Shown: in pieces, positions 50,563-63,400 of the stretch | Layout of the letters: each line of letters opens with the position of its first letter | How positions within the stretch are numbered: position 1 is the stretch's first letter | Assembly (NCBI GenBank): GCA_963556495.2 | Contig: OY747704.1 | Location: forward strand, 6,560,501-6,624,500 | Reading direction: 5' to 3' | Length of the DNA stretch: 64,000 nt | Source of the DNA: Valencia hispanica | Lineage: Eukaryota; Chordata; Actinopteri; Cyprinodontiformes; Valenciidae | Made by a program: the position numbers and the translations under genes | The notes under the pieces: generated by a model | What the model saw: the letters and a program-made list of their open reading frames with translations, nothing else | Database searches by the model: none | What the model was told of the DNA's origin: nothing

Positions 50563-53500
50563 TCACTGGGAGTGCTCCTGTATCCACCTGCAGAACCTCT
50601 GGGAGTACTTTGGAGGTCTGACAGTAGAAAAAACCCTGCCTGGGTAGCGGAGGTTCTTCATCACGTTCTCCAGTCTTTTCCTTATACTGTACACAGTAAA
50701 AATGTCAATTATGCCCACAAAGTAGCGGCGGTCTGCTCCGTCAATCACATGAACCGCATTTTTGAAGTTTGGCAATAGTCTTCGATGATGTTCGTGGAAT
50801 TCCTGCAGTTCTGTATCACAGCTTGTTTCTGTGGCTGGGTTGTTTATCTCCTGGGTAAGCATCTCTTCACCAGCCCTTTCAGCTCCTGACATACAGTCAG
50901 CACCCTCTGCTACCTCTTCACTTTGACTCTGTAGTAAGGGAATGTTGGAGGGCTCTGAGTCTGTAGGATGCTCATCTAAGTCCAGAGACCTACAAGGAGT
51001 TCAAAGGAAAACAAAGCAATGCAGTCAGGGCGTTCTTATTCAAATGTTCTACTAAAAAACAGGAGTGTTTTTCAAAGACTCTGAGAAACACAACAAAATT
51101 CATTAAGGTAGCTCTGACTAACAAAACTAAGTTAGATTTAAGAAATTACCAGATTCTTCTGGAAATAAGGAAAGTAGCTTAGGTGATGGGAAGCTGGTGC
51201 TACCAATGAACCATCTGAAAACAATCCTTACAATCTAGAGTTCATCACTGAAGACCAGACCCATCACATGGATTCACATGAGACCAACTTCTATCCAGTA
51301 ATGATATCCTTCTGTTTTTTTATTTTTATTTTTGTTTATTGTTTGGATTAATTTTCACAACTTCATTATTATTAGTTATTAATCTGTCCTTGGTTTTTGA
51401 GATCAGGAAAATTGCTCTGCTTGGAAAGCCCTGAAATCAATCAGTTTTTCTAAAAGAATTGAAAGTTACATATTTGACTATATAGCAGAAATGGTGTTTT
51501 ACGAGGGGAATGCTTTACTGAATTTCAGTTCATTTTAATTACAGAATTATTTTCAATCATCAATTTGGAAATTCTTGTTTCAATATTTCCATTAATTTCT
51601 CTATATTTATTTTTGCACTAATAAGCATGTTATGTTGTGGATTTCATTCAAAATAGAGCTAACCATTATACTATCGCCACCATGTTCCACTGCTGATGAT
51701 AAAAGTTTCTTCTCCAAACTCTGTTTCTAATTCAAAGGATTGTTTTTGTGGATTCTTTCAGAAAAAAAGAGAAAAAACCCCATACATTTAAGACCACTAA
51801 TATTTGTCTCAATCCTTTTTCATTCCGGATATGAGCTAATTCGTGGGGCTCATATGTGAAATGTTTCACAGTGAATGGAATATTGTCTTTTTATTTAGGC
51901 TTTCATTATCAACCTAGAGAGGAAATATTGAAGATCAACTTCTTTAAGTTTCTTTAAACGGTTCACAAACTTTAAAAACCTACTTTGTGGTACGAAGAAC
52001 GAGGTCAGCAAAAGAATGCCTGTCATCTAGTTCATCTTGATGCAGAGGCTGATGGGCCAGCAGGAGACTGTAGTCCAGCACATTGAGATCTTGGAGAAAA
52101 GCTGAGTCAGCTTTTACTTGTCTGACAAACCAGGATTTTTCTTGACCTACAGCAAACACAACAAAATTCAGTTGGCATGCTTTAAGTTCCCTTTCTCACC
52201 AATAATATCCAATACATTCAATGGACATCCATGCTATTACTGATATATATTTAATCTAAAAGATAAGGATTCTCCAGACGTCTAAATCGCATTTTAGTTT
52301 TTAGTATTAATCTTCAGTCATATTCAATAAATTAGAAAATTATTGAAAAGTTCATCTGTTGCAATTCTGCTGGAGATAGGCGCCAGCCCCGTGTGACCCT
52401 GCAAGGTCAGGCATGTATAGACAATAATGAATGGATAGATTTACTCCAGTGACTAATTTTACTTATAAACACATCATAGAGAAATTCATTCTACTCAGAC
52501 TGATGTTTTAAAGTAGTTATTTCTGTTAATTATGATGATTTTCTGCTTACAGCTAACGAAAACAACATTTAAGATTAGCACGTTAAATCAGTGCCCTGCA
52601 ATGAACTGGCGAACTGACCGGGGTGTACCCTGCCCTTTGTTTGAGGACGATCGTGTGGGGTATTTAAATGAAAGTATTAAGGCAAATTGCTTGGTTTAAA
52701 TGTATCCCTAGTACAGAAAAAAAACATCTAAATCTATTGAGCCATGTCTGAATGAGGTGTGCGTATGGTTCCAACCAGTGGCGGTCCTAGACAATTTGTT
52801 GCCCTAGGCGAGCTTGACTCACGGCCCCCCTATGCCCACGAAAAAAAAGTCATGTCCAAAGAATTGCACATTTATTTAGATAATGATAGTATAACAATAA
52901 CAATATAACAACATATGCAAAGAATAAAGCTGTTCAATCATAAATATGCAAAAAAAAAGTTTAACTTGAACAGTAGTGCAACATCTGAGAACAAAAAGTG
53001 CACACTAAAGAATCCAAACAAAAAATAAACGTTTAACTTAATTTATTTTTATGTCAAAGTATTGTTATAGATAGAGAGATGGCAAAAACTGTTGAAAAAA
53101 ATAAACATTATAATTGTTTTTTCTCGCTGCATATTTGGTGCCCCTCACTAGATGGCACCCTAGGCAAGCACCTATATCGCCTGAAGGAAGGACCGCCACT
53201 GGTTCCAACACTAAAATTGAATCTATCCCTCAGTGGGGTTGTTGCTAACAATGTCTATATAAACTTAATTCTAACGCTGAGGCATGTCATGGCTACAGAA
53301 ATGACAGGTGTGGCATAAAGAGGACTTACCCAATGAAATGCACTGTCCTTCAAAGTTATTGTCCTTCAGCACCTTGATGACTTGTTTGCCTCCTGTTTCA
53401 GGGTCAGTCCATCTCCCCACCTCACAGCCTTTGATGTCATATCTATAAAATGTAAGTATCTGGGATATAGCAATAATTAATACACCAAGACATACTGAGT

Positions 53501-54749
53501 CTTAGCTATAAGGAGTACCTAATGTTGATCCTCTCATCAGGATAAAACACACTCTGCATCACAATGAAGTACTTCTGAAAGACATAACAACTGCGCTCTG
53601 AGTACAGCAGCGGTTCAGTGGATTCACAGAGATTTCTATTGAAATAAAATAAAATAAAATACCTTCAGTTGATTTGGAATAACAATCTTGTGGATTCCTG
53701 AAAAATAAACAAACATTTAAGGGTTATTTACGCAAATCAGTGACAGTTTGGGCTTAAAGGATTGTCTTCCTAATTTTATAAGTAAATAAGAAAGTTTATT
53801 TATAAAGTGCTTGTCATAGAAACAAAAGTCACAAAGCACTAAAAAAAATAAATCAAGGTTAAGTTTTACAAAAAATAAAAAACAAGCATAAGAAGCAGAA
53901 TAAAATCATGTCATGAAGGGCGATATGAGCGTATTTACTAGTTTTTTGTAAAAAGTCTGGCTGCTGGGTTCTGAATAGCTTGAAGTTGGCTGTCAGCTGC
54001 ATTGATATGATAAAAAAAAAACATCTGAAAAAGACTAAATAATGGTAGCAAGTGGAAGAATGTTAAAAGAAAATAATAATAGGCCAAGAACTGAACCCTG
54101 CTGAATCCCACAGGTTAGAGGAGCAGAGTCTGAGGAAACCATGACTGGAAACCATGACAGTTGCAGAATGTTCTGTCAGATAAATAACATAGCCAATCCA
54201 ATGCAGAGCCAGAAAACCAGCTAGAACTTTTAGCCTATTTAACAAGGTTACATGATCAACAGTATAAAAGGCGACGCTGAGATGCAGTTGGAACAGCACA
54301 TAACGTTTTCCTTCATCAGCAGCCATTAACAGATCATTGTGAACTTTTCCCAAAGTAAACTCAGTGGAGTGCTGCTTTATGTTAGTAAAATGACTTTGTT
54401 TCACACAAAAAACAATGTTTTACTAAAACAATCTGACTGTTACGACATGTTTAGCCAGCTTTAGACTATCTAGGGGATGTTTTCCATACAATGACAGTGT
54501 CTGTCTCTGGGAGAGACCCAGAGGCAGACACAAGCATCTCTCCTTTTATCACCTCAGCACTGATCTCAGATTGGGACAAACATTAGATAGATGGATGGAT
54601 GGATGAAATATATTCTGTCAGTCTGCCCCAGGGCAGCTGTGGCTACAATCGTAGCTTGCTTCCACCAGTGTGTGTGAATGTGAGAGTGAATGAATATTGG
54701 AGTTGTAAAGCGCTTTGAGGGTCTCGAAAAGCGCTATATAAATGCAAGC

Positions 54750-54829
<80 letters not shown>

Positions 54830-57800
54830 TCCGAAACTTTGAAGAAGAGGATGAATAGAGTAGATAATAATAACACTCTTACCTAGAAACCGGACAAGCA
54901 GTGAATGAGGGTATTTCTCCAAGTGGTCCATGTACACTCGCAGGTTGGATAGAAGAAACTTGACCTCTCGCTTGCTCTGGGTCTTCAAGAAAAACCTTTT
55001 GTCATTTCTACAAACAAGATGCACACACAGACAAATACCAGTGTTTATACAGTGGCTTGCAAAAGTATTCGGCCCCCTTGAACTTTTCCACATTTTGTCA
55101 CATTACAGCCACAAACATGAATCAGTTTTATTGGAATTCCACGTGAAAGACCAATACAAAGTGGTGTACACGTGAGATGTGGAACGAAAATCATACATGA
55201 TTCCAAACATTTTTTTACTAATAAATAAGTGAAAAGTGGGGTGTGCGTAATTATTCAGCCCCCTTTGGTCTGAGTGCAGTCAGTTGCCCATAGACATTGT
55301 CTAATGAGTGCTAATGACTAAATAGAGGCACCTGTGTGTAATCTAATGTCAGTACAAATACAGCTGCCCTGTGACGGCCTCAGAGGTTGTCTAAGAGAAT
55401 GTTGGGAGCAACAACACCATGAAGTCCAAAGAACACACCAGACAGGTCAGGGATAAAGTTATGGAGGAATTTAAAGCAGGCTTAGGCTACAAAAAGATTT
55501 CCCAAGCCTTGAACATCCCACGGAGCGCTGTTCAAGCGATCATTCAGAAATGGAAGGAGTATGGCAAACCTACCAAGACAAGGCCGTCCACCTAAACTCA
55601 GAGGCCGAACAAGGAGAGCGCTGATCAGAAATGCAGCCAAGAGGCCCATGGTGACTCTGGGCGAGCTGCAGAGATCTACAGCTCAGGTGAGGGAATCTGT
55701 CCTTAGGAGAACTATTGGTGGTGCACTGCACAAAGTTGGCCTTTATGGAAGAGTGGCAAGAAGAAAGTCATTGTTAAAGGAAAACCATAAGAAGTCCCGT
55801 TTGCAGTTTGCCACAAGCCATGTGGGGGACACAGCAAACATGTGGAAGAAGGTGCTCTGGTCAGATGAGACCAAAATGGAACTTTTTGGCCAAAATGCAA
55901 AACGCTATGTGTGGCGGAAAACTAACACTGCACATTACTTTGAACACACCATCCCCACTGTCAAATATGGTGGTGGCAGCATCATGCTCTGGGGGTGCTT
56001 CTCTTCAGCAGGGACAGGGAAGCTGGTCAGAGTTGATGGGAAGATGGATGGAGCCAAATACAGGGCAATCTTGGAAGAAAACCTCTTGGAGTCTGCAAAA
56101 GACTTGAGCCTGGGGCGGAGGTTCACCTTCCAGCAGGACAACGACCCTAAACATAAAGCCAGGGCAACAATGGAATGGTTTTAAACAAAACATATCCATG
56201 TGTTAGAATGGCCCAGTCAAAGTCCAGATCTAAATCCAATCGAGAATATGTGGCAAGATCTGAAAACTGCTGTTCAGAAACGCTGTCCATCTAATCTGAC
56301 TGAGCTGGAGCTGTTTTGCAAAGAAGAATGGGGAACAATTTCAGTCTCTAGATGTGCAAAGCTGGTAGAGACATACCCTAAAAGACTGGCAGCTGTAAGT
56401 GCAGCAAAAGGTGGTTCTACAAAGTATTGACTCAGGGGGCTGAATAATTACGCACACCCCACTTTTCACTTATTTATTTGTAAAAAATGTTTGGAATCAT
56501 GTATGATATTCGTTCCACTTCTCACATGTACACCACTTTGTATTGGCCTTTCACATGGAATTCCAATAAAATTGATTCATGTTTGTGGCTGTAATGTGAC
56601 AAAATGTGGAAAAGTTCAAGGGGGCCGAATACTTTTGCAATCCACTGTACATGAAAAATGTTGTTGCAATCAAATAATAAAAAAAATTCTCCAGACAGCT
56701 CCAGCTCCCGATCTCTGTTGCTGTATGACAGTCTCATCAACAGGATGCTCAGGGTTGTTTGTAAGGTTCTTTATTTTATGAAACATTCTTCTTTGCGAAT
56801 TCAGCTCCAGAGATTCCAGAGCAATCTACAGAACAGAGGCAGCCTTCTTTATCAACTTGAAAAGTTGGCACCGATGCTGCTACCCTAACAGAGGATGACC
56901 AAAAAGCTTGCACTCTCCACAGCAGACTTCTAAAAGATCTGCAACATCTTGCTGCAAACAGAGAAAAACCTATGCTTCATCCCAACGTACAGTCTGCTCA
57001 GTCCATACAAGGTAGTTACACTCCTTCACCACCCTTACTTGTTCATCCATGATGGAAACAATGTTGACCTATTCCTATTTCTCCTGAAACCTACAATCAT
57101 TTCATTTTTGTTCACATTCAAGATGAGATGATTGTTTTCACACATCTCTGATACAACCAACAACTGCAGAGTCATCTGAGTATTTCTCCATATGACAGGA
57201 TTCTGTCTTGTACTGGAAGTCTGAGGTGTACAGAGTGAAAATGAATTGTGACCGCCTGGTTAGACCCACAATCCTTCAGTCTCTCAAACTGTGATCTGTG
57301 AGTCAGGTAGTCATTGATCCTGGCGATTGCTGAGGTGTCTTCTGGAATTGACAGATGTTGGAGCTGTGGAGATGATCCTGCAGCAATGTCTGAGCAAAAT
57401 ATATAGTCCTACATTTGAGGTTCTCCAAACCAGAAGTTCACCCATTTTGTTTGACAGAGATCTCACATTAAGATCAAAGAAAGGGAAGGTTTGAACTTCC
57501 GCCTTCTCTATCAAAGAACGTCACACTGGTTATGGACCATCGTTTTAGGTAGTTTCTTGTATGTGTGTTTAATTATGGATCCTACTCACGTGAGAAAGAA
57601 ATCTGCCTTGCTTTTGGAGTTGCTGATAAACTGAAGGTAGTTGGCGCTAGAGCAAAGGGAATTCACAAATTCCTGCTCAGTGATGTCCAGTGAACGCCTC
57701 AGTGTAGCAAACACTGGTGCTGCAAACGTGTGCATCTCAAACCCCTAAGTGGAAATAAATAAAAGGAAACCTTGAAAATGTGTTCATGTTTCTTTCATCC

Positions 57801-58201
57801 TGCTTAACAACAATATCATTCCGAAGTCAAATAATAGAAAATGCTGTTTGGAGGCTTTGGGTGAAAGTGACCTCCTACCTCAAGGGGTCGAATGTCATTT
57901 GTCTTGAAATGCACATCTGTGAGTGAATTCTGTCCAATAAGGGTAAATGTTTATGAATAATTTCATGACTACAGTAGGATTATATTAATAATCCAGCAAC
58001 TTTCCTTCTTACCTGGCCCTCTGTGTCAGCTGTGGCCTGAATGCAGGCTTGTATGCCTTCCTTCATCATGGAAGTCAGAGAGTAAAATTCATGGTCAGCA
58101 TTGATTTCAAAAACTCCCACCATCCTCCATCTCTGTCTCAGCTGCCACCATTGAGCTCGCCTGGCAGGTCTGGGTCTGCCAGCAGAGTTTTTCCCTGTCA
58201 T
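50563..58201 (-). CDS. pip5kl1: PIP5KL1, PIP5K-like protein 1 (9 coding exons)
   Basis: PIP5KL1 is a divergent member of the phosphatidylinositol-4-phosphate 5-kinase family; the mammalian protein is reported to have little kinase activity of its own and to bind PIP5K. Exons on minus: 58201-58013, 57929-57879, 57744-57590, 55007-54883, 53697-53663, 53574-53519, 53442-53330, 52146-51984 and 50989-50563. Phases join to give 437 residues (human 394). PIP-kinase landmarks: FFLKTQ (lysine near residue 140), YDIKGCEV (205-212), VLDYSLLL (264-271), GIIDIF with D391, and the C-terminal [19 protein letters not shown]. The ATG follows CTGTTACAG, which looks like an acceptor, so a 5' noncoding exon upstream is likely. 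The last exon has an extra acidic linker. Candidate poly(A) signal ATTAAA on minus at 50460-50455. Confidence 0.92.
51000..51980. other. PIP5KL1 intron, nothing recognised
   Basis: AT-rich intron before the last exon. No repeat family assigned. Confidence 0.4.
52363..52645 (+). mobile_element. Two short SINE remnants
   Basis: CTGCTGGAGATAGGCGCCAGC (52370-52390) and AATGAACTGGCGAACTGACCGGGGTG (52600-52625) are pieces of the second SINE family in shuffled order. Confidence 0.5.
52776..53201. mobile_element. hAT-like MITE with exact 8-bp target duplication
   Basis: Terminal inverted repeats CAGTGGCGGTCCT (52776 onward and the complement ending 53201). Exact direct repeats GTTCCAAC at 52768-52775 and 53202-53209. 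426 bp, noncoding, with GCCCTAGGCGAGC near the left end and CACCCTAGGCAAGC near the right. The 8-bp duplication is the hAT signature. Confidence 0.9.
53785..54410 (-). mobile_element. L2-like LINE fragment
   Basis: Minus frame 54404-54063 encodes a degenerate RT segment ([28 protein letters not shown], the LDLSAAFDTVDH region). The tail 53785-53860 has TTTATTTATAAAGTGCTTG. Confidence 0.7.
54636..54829 (+). mobile_element. SINE 3' part with (ATT)n tail
   Basis: GTGTGTGTGAATGTGAGAG, AAAGCGCTTTGAGGGTCTC and AAAGCGCTATATAAATGCA are followed by about 79 bp of ATT (54751-54829). The tail ends about 50 bp from the donor of PIP5KL1 exon 4. Confidence 0.8.
55050..56647 (+). mobile_element. Tc1-like transposon, nearly intact
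   Basis: Long inverted repeats of about 210 bp (55050-~55262, ~56436-56647) with ends CAGTGGMTTGCAAAAGTATT, flanked by TA (55048-55049, 56648-56649). A plus-strand transposase starts at 55420 ([13 protein letters not shown], a helix-turn-helix domain). It is frameshifted near 55560, continues 55561-56184 with [10 protein letters not shown] and [10 protein letters not shown], has one in-frame TAA (56182-56184), and resumes 56200-56430 with [10 protein letters not shown], giving a DD34E-type triad. Two visible lesions only. It sits in a PIP5KL1 intron, antisense, 43 bp from an acceptor. Confidence 0.93.
56690..57370 (-). mobile_element. LINE fragment related to 11489-12500
   Basis: Runs such as CATCAACAGGATGCTCAGGGTTG, GCAGCCTTCTTTATC, TGCAACATCTTGCTGCAAAC and CAACTGCAGAGTCATCTGAG follow the same order as in 11690-12290. 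More decayed, with no long frame. Confidence 0.7.
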
Positions 58202-59940
58202 CTGTAACAGCATGCACATGTTATTATAAGAATTAAGTAGTGGATCATACCACAAGTAATTATAATAGATACAGTATAGTAAGTTTGCATTTTTATTCAT
58301 TTAATTTTCTAGGAATGTTTCTCAAAAAAGGATGATGATTTCCCTGTCTTGGGAAGAGAGAATGTTTTCTTCTTCTGGGGATTGTTTACACATATTTGCT
58401 TTTAGATATTTTTAGAGACTAACAGGATGTTTTAAAAGGACATTTTACAGTTTAGATAGGAAAAGGATTGGAATCAAACTTACTCTAAGGTTAAAAACCT
58501 CCAAATCAGAACATAAAAAATAATTTCCCTTTGGCATCAGAGAAATTAACAGATACTTGATACGTTGTCAGTGTTTTAATCACCTTAATTCTTCTACTAA
58601 CTCTCAGTCAACAACTGCACTTTAGTTTACATTTACATCATTTTTCGTGGAGTTTTTTGTGTTTATTTGCATTCATATTTATTGATCCAATAAGTTATTT
58701 TCTGTAGTGATTTTTAGGCAATGGTTCATATTAGATTAGAGATCTTTAGTAGAATGTTTAGGTTTATCATTCTGGAAAATCTAAAAGTAAAAGGAAATCT
58801 CTGCTTCTCTCTTCTAAGTGCAGAGCTGATATGTAATGACCAATCAGACTGGTTGAGTTCTTTACATTAACGTTCATTACAGAGGCTGAAAAGAAAAGGA
58901 AGCAGTGCAGCTCAAATGGCTCTGAATGTATAAAGAGGCAGGACAGGAAAAACACATTAACAGTCTTATAGTAGAGACTGTTCCTTTAAACATTAAATTC
59001 AACTGTTACACCAGTTACATCACAACACCTAACAGCTCATCTAAACAGTTAATTCAACATTTACTAACTGAAGCAGAAGACACGATGCTGTCGCTTAACA
59101 GGAAGACACGACTGATAGAGACAAGAGCTTCCTAGATCAAACGAAGGAAAAGGGACAAGAATGAAGAAAGGGACAGAAACTCAGAGAAAATAGATTGAGA
59201 CGAAATACTTCTTGATAATTTTTGTTACTGTTGACTGCAGAATACAAAATCCTTGTTTAATAAGATGGTGCCATAATTTGACCAAACTCAAATTTTGAAT
59301 CTGAAAACCAAGCCTTCATCTGAGTCATTCTGTAGGGTAAAGAGCAGGCTTGTCAACACAAATAAGCATAAAGACATGATTTATCTTGATCCTTGCTGAA
59401 GCCCTGGGGGTAAACCACGGATTTGATGTATTCCTATAGATCTTACCTGGTATTCTTGCCTTGACTCCTTGTCAAAACACAGTAGGTTGAACAGCTAATG
59501 TTTGTACCAGCGGTGTGCTGCAACATGAGCCTCGTCTCTGTGAAAATTATATTTACTCATTCCAGACAAGTCAGACAAGTTCTGAAGGGTGTGTCTCATT
59601 CATAACAAAAGGTGTGTGCAAGGAAAGAAAGAGACAAATATTAAACAACTGGTGGAGATGAAGTGTACCTGGAATGGATTGTGGACAGTGTTGGCTTTCA
59701 CTGAGGCATGTCCTTTAAATCCCATACAAAATTGGTTTCCAGGACTTCCTTCTTTCAGAGTTTTCAATCTGACCAAAATGAAAAACATTCTGTCCAAAAA
59801 TAATGCAGAACATTAGTCCAGGCATTTGTTGCTTCAGAGCTGTACTGTTTTTTATAATCAGGAAGTACAAATAAATCCATAAAAAGTGTTTTGCATACCT
59901 AAAATGCTGCAGTGAGAATTTTGATGAAAATTAAAAGCAG
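58202..59940. other. Upstream of PIP5KL1 coding start, nothing recognised
   Basis: No exon, CpG-rich promoter or named repeat seen. A noncoding first exon of PIP5KL1 may lie here. Confidence 0.4.
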
Positions 59941-59949
59941 ATATCATAT

Positions 59950-60210
59950 TTCTCCCACATTACCTTCTCTTCATTGGCTGGATGTTAAATAGATGTTCTC
60001 CTACCTACAGATATAGAGACCTGTGCATTCCTACCAGAGCACTTTGCTCCTAGACTGTTACTGGTGGTTCTAGAGGTTCTCAAAGTAGAATTGGAGGCAG
60101 ATGTTTAAGTTATCAGGCTCTGCTCTTGTGGAACCAGCTCCCAATCTGTGAGGCAGACACCCTGTCTACTATTAAAACTAGGCTTCAAACTTATGAAGGA
60201 CAAAACAAGC
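59950..60210 (+). mobile_element. LINE C-terminal ORF fragment, plus strand
   Basis: Broken frames give LHWLDVK, RIGGRCLSYQALLLWNQLP and EADTLSTIKTRL, matching the tail of the LINE at 61160-61849 in the opposite orientation. Confidence 0.7.
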
Positions 60211-60430
60211 ACTTATTCCCCTTGTACATTTCCTCTTTTTGCAGATGATGTTTGCACATGACATTTTGATCTGCAGTGAGAGCAGGGTGGAGGTAGAGGA
60301 AAAGTTAGAGATGGAGGGTATGTACTAGAAAAAAGAGGACTGACGATCAACAAGACAGAATCCATGAATGTAAATGAGAGAGACACAAGTGGAATGGTGA
60401 CATTACAGTGCGCAGAAGTAAAGAAGGTAG

Positions 60431-63400
60431 ATTCAATTCAATTCAGTTTATTTATAAAGCGCCTATTCACAACAGATGTCATCTCAAGGCACTTAACAAG
60501 AAGTTATTTCAATACATTTATACAAACATTCAAATCAGTTAAAAAGTTTCCAATTTAAGGAATCCCAGCAGATTGCGTCAGTCATTGGCGTGAGGTTGGG
60601 CAGACTTTCCAACCACAGCAATCCTTCAGCAATCCCTCATACTGAGCAAGCATGTAGGGATGGTGGAGAGGAAAAACTCCCCTTTAACAGCAAGAAACCT
60701 CCAACAGAACCAGGCTCAGTAGGAGCGGCCATCTGCCACGACCGTCTGGGTGTTTGAGAAGACAGAGCAGAGACACAGAAGGAACAGAAGATCTGATATA
60801 AGAGAACTTTCTATGTTACAGAAAGTAAAAAGTTGATAACAGGACACAGTGGATGTTCAGTTACTGGGAGCAACATCCCAGTTGATGCCCCCCGTCCAAC
60901 AGGGCATTCCAGCCAAACAGGATACCAGACCAGGTATATCTTCTATGGAGAGAAAAACACAGAGAAAACAAAGTTAACAGTCGAAATAACAGAATGTACT
61001 GTAATACAACTGGAGAGTCGTAGGAGAAAAGGAAGTAGCAGAGTGAAGAAAATTGGTAAGTCTGTCCTCCAGCAGTCTAAGCCTATAGCAGCATAACTAC
61101 AGAGCTAGCTCAGGATGACCTTAGCCACTCTAACTAGAAGCTTTATCAAAAAGGAAAGTTTAAAGCCTGGCCTTAAAAGTAAACAGGGTGTCTGCCTCAC
61201 GGACTAAAGCTGGGAGCTGGTTCCACAGGAGAGGAGCCTGATAACTAAAAGATCTGCCTCCCATTCTACTTTTAGAAATCCTAGGAACTACAAGTAAACC
61301 TGCAGTCTGAGAGCGAAGTGCTCTGTTAGGAATGTATGGAACAATTAGATCTCTGATGTATGATGGAGCTTGATTATTAAGGGCTTTGTATGTAAGGAGA
61401 AGGATCTTAAATTCTATTCTGGATTTAACAGGGAGCCAATGAAGGTAAGCTAAAACAGGAGAAATGTGATCTCTCTTTTTAATATTCATCAGAACTCTTG
61501 CTACCGCATTTTGGATCAACTGAAGGCTTTTAATGGCATTTTGTGGACTACCTGATAGTAAAGAATTACAGTAGTCCAGCCTTGAGGTAACAAATGCATG
61601 GACTAGTTTCTCAGCATCACTCCTGGACAGGATGTTTCTAATTTTAGTAATATTCCGGAGGTGAAAGAAGGAAATCCTAGAAACCTGTTTAATATGGGAT
61701 TTAAATGTCAAGTCTTGGTCAAAAATAATGCCGAGGTTCTTTACGTTATTACTGGGGGCCAATTTAATGCCATCCAGATGAAGTGATTGACTAATCAGTT
61801 TCTGTTTTAGAACTTCTGGTCCAAAGACGAGAAACTTCTGTCTTGTCACAATTTAAAAGCAAAACGTTTAGATTCATCCATGTTTTTATGTCTTCCAGAC
61901 ATGCCTGTAATCTATCTAATTGACTGGGTTCATCAGGATTTATGGATAAATATAGTTGTGTATCATCGGCATAGCTGTGGAAATTTGTCCCATGCTGTCT
62001 AATGATTCTACCAATTGGAAGCATATATATGGTGAAAAGAATTGGTCCAAGCACAGAACCCTGTGGAACTCCACAAGTAACCCTTGAGAGTGAAGAAGAT
62101 TGATCATTTAGATTAACAAACTGGAATCTGTCAGACAAATATGATTTAAACGAGCCTAGTGCTGTTCCTTTGATCCCTGCAACATGTTCAAGCCTTTCTA
62201 AGAGAATATTATGATCGACTGTGTCAAAAGCAGCACTGAGATCTAACAAAACAGGAACAGACACAAGTCAATTATCTGAGGCCATGAGAATATCATTAGT
62301 AACCTTCACCAGTGCTGTTTCAGTGCTATGATGAGCTCTAAAACCTGACTGAAACTCTTCAAACAGCTCGTTACTGTTTAGATGCTCAGAGCCTTGATTA
62401 GCAACAATTTTCTCAAGGACTTTGAATAAGAAAGGAAGGTTAGATATAGGTCTGTAATTCACTAAGTCATGTTGATCAAGGGAAGGTTTCTTGAGTAAAG
62501 GTTTAATTACAGCTATTTTAAATTCCTGTGGTACGTATCCGTTTACTAAGCTTAGATTCATCATATCCAAAATGGGGCCAGGAACCATATGGAACACTTC
62601 TTTAAATAATTTGGCTGGGACTGGGTCCAACATACAAGTTGAAGGTTTAGATGAGGCTAATATTTTTGATAATTCCGAAAGCTTGACTGAATCAAACAGC
62701 CTAAGCACAAATGAGGTTCTACAGTTTTTTCCGATGCTGCCTCATTTACTGAGGAAGAAGTAATCATATTTGGGAGGATGCCAATGATTTTATTTTTAAT
62801 AAAATTAATTTTATTTATGAAGAATCCCATAAAATCATCACTGCCAAGAGCTGGGTGAATAGTTGGCTCAACAGAGCTATGACTCTGTGTAAGTTTGGCA
62901 ACTGTACTAAAAAGAAACCTAGGATTGTTTTTATTCGCCTCTATTAATGATTAGAAATATGCTGTTCTAGCTTGTCGAAGGGTCTTTTTATACAGCAGTA
63001 GACTGTTATTCCAGGTTAAATAGGAATCCTCTAGATGTGTAGAGCGCCATTTTCTCTCCAACTTCCTAGTATTCTGCTTTAAAGTATGCAACTCTGCGTT
63101 AAACCAAGGAGTCAGCCTCCTATGGTTAGCCACTTTCTTTTTTAAGGGGGCTACACTATCTAATGCCAAACGCAATGAGGACGTAACGCTGTGAACCAGA
63201 CCATCAATTTCTGAAGGGTTAGAGATAGAATTTCTGCCATCCACTGTGTTACTCTGAGACACTGAGGAAGAATGGAACAGATTCTTTAAAAAATGTTACA
63301 GCATTGTCTGATGAAGTTCTACTATAATTAAATTTTCTTTCAGATTTAAGATGGTCAGTTAAAGTAAATTCAAAAGTTATTAAGAAGTGGTCAGACAGGA

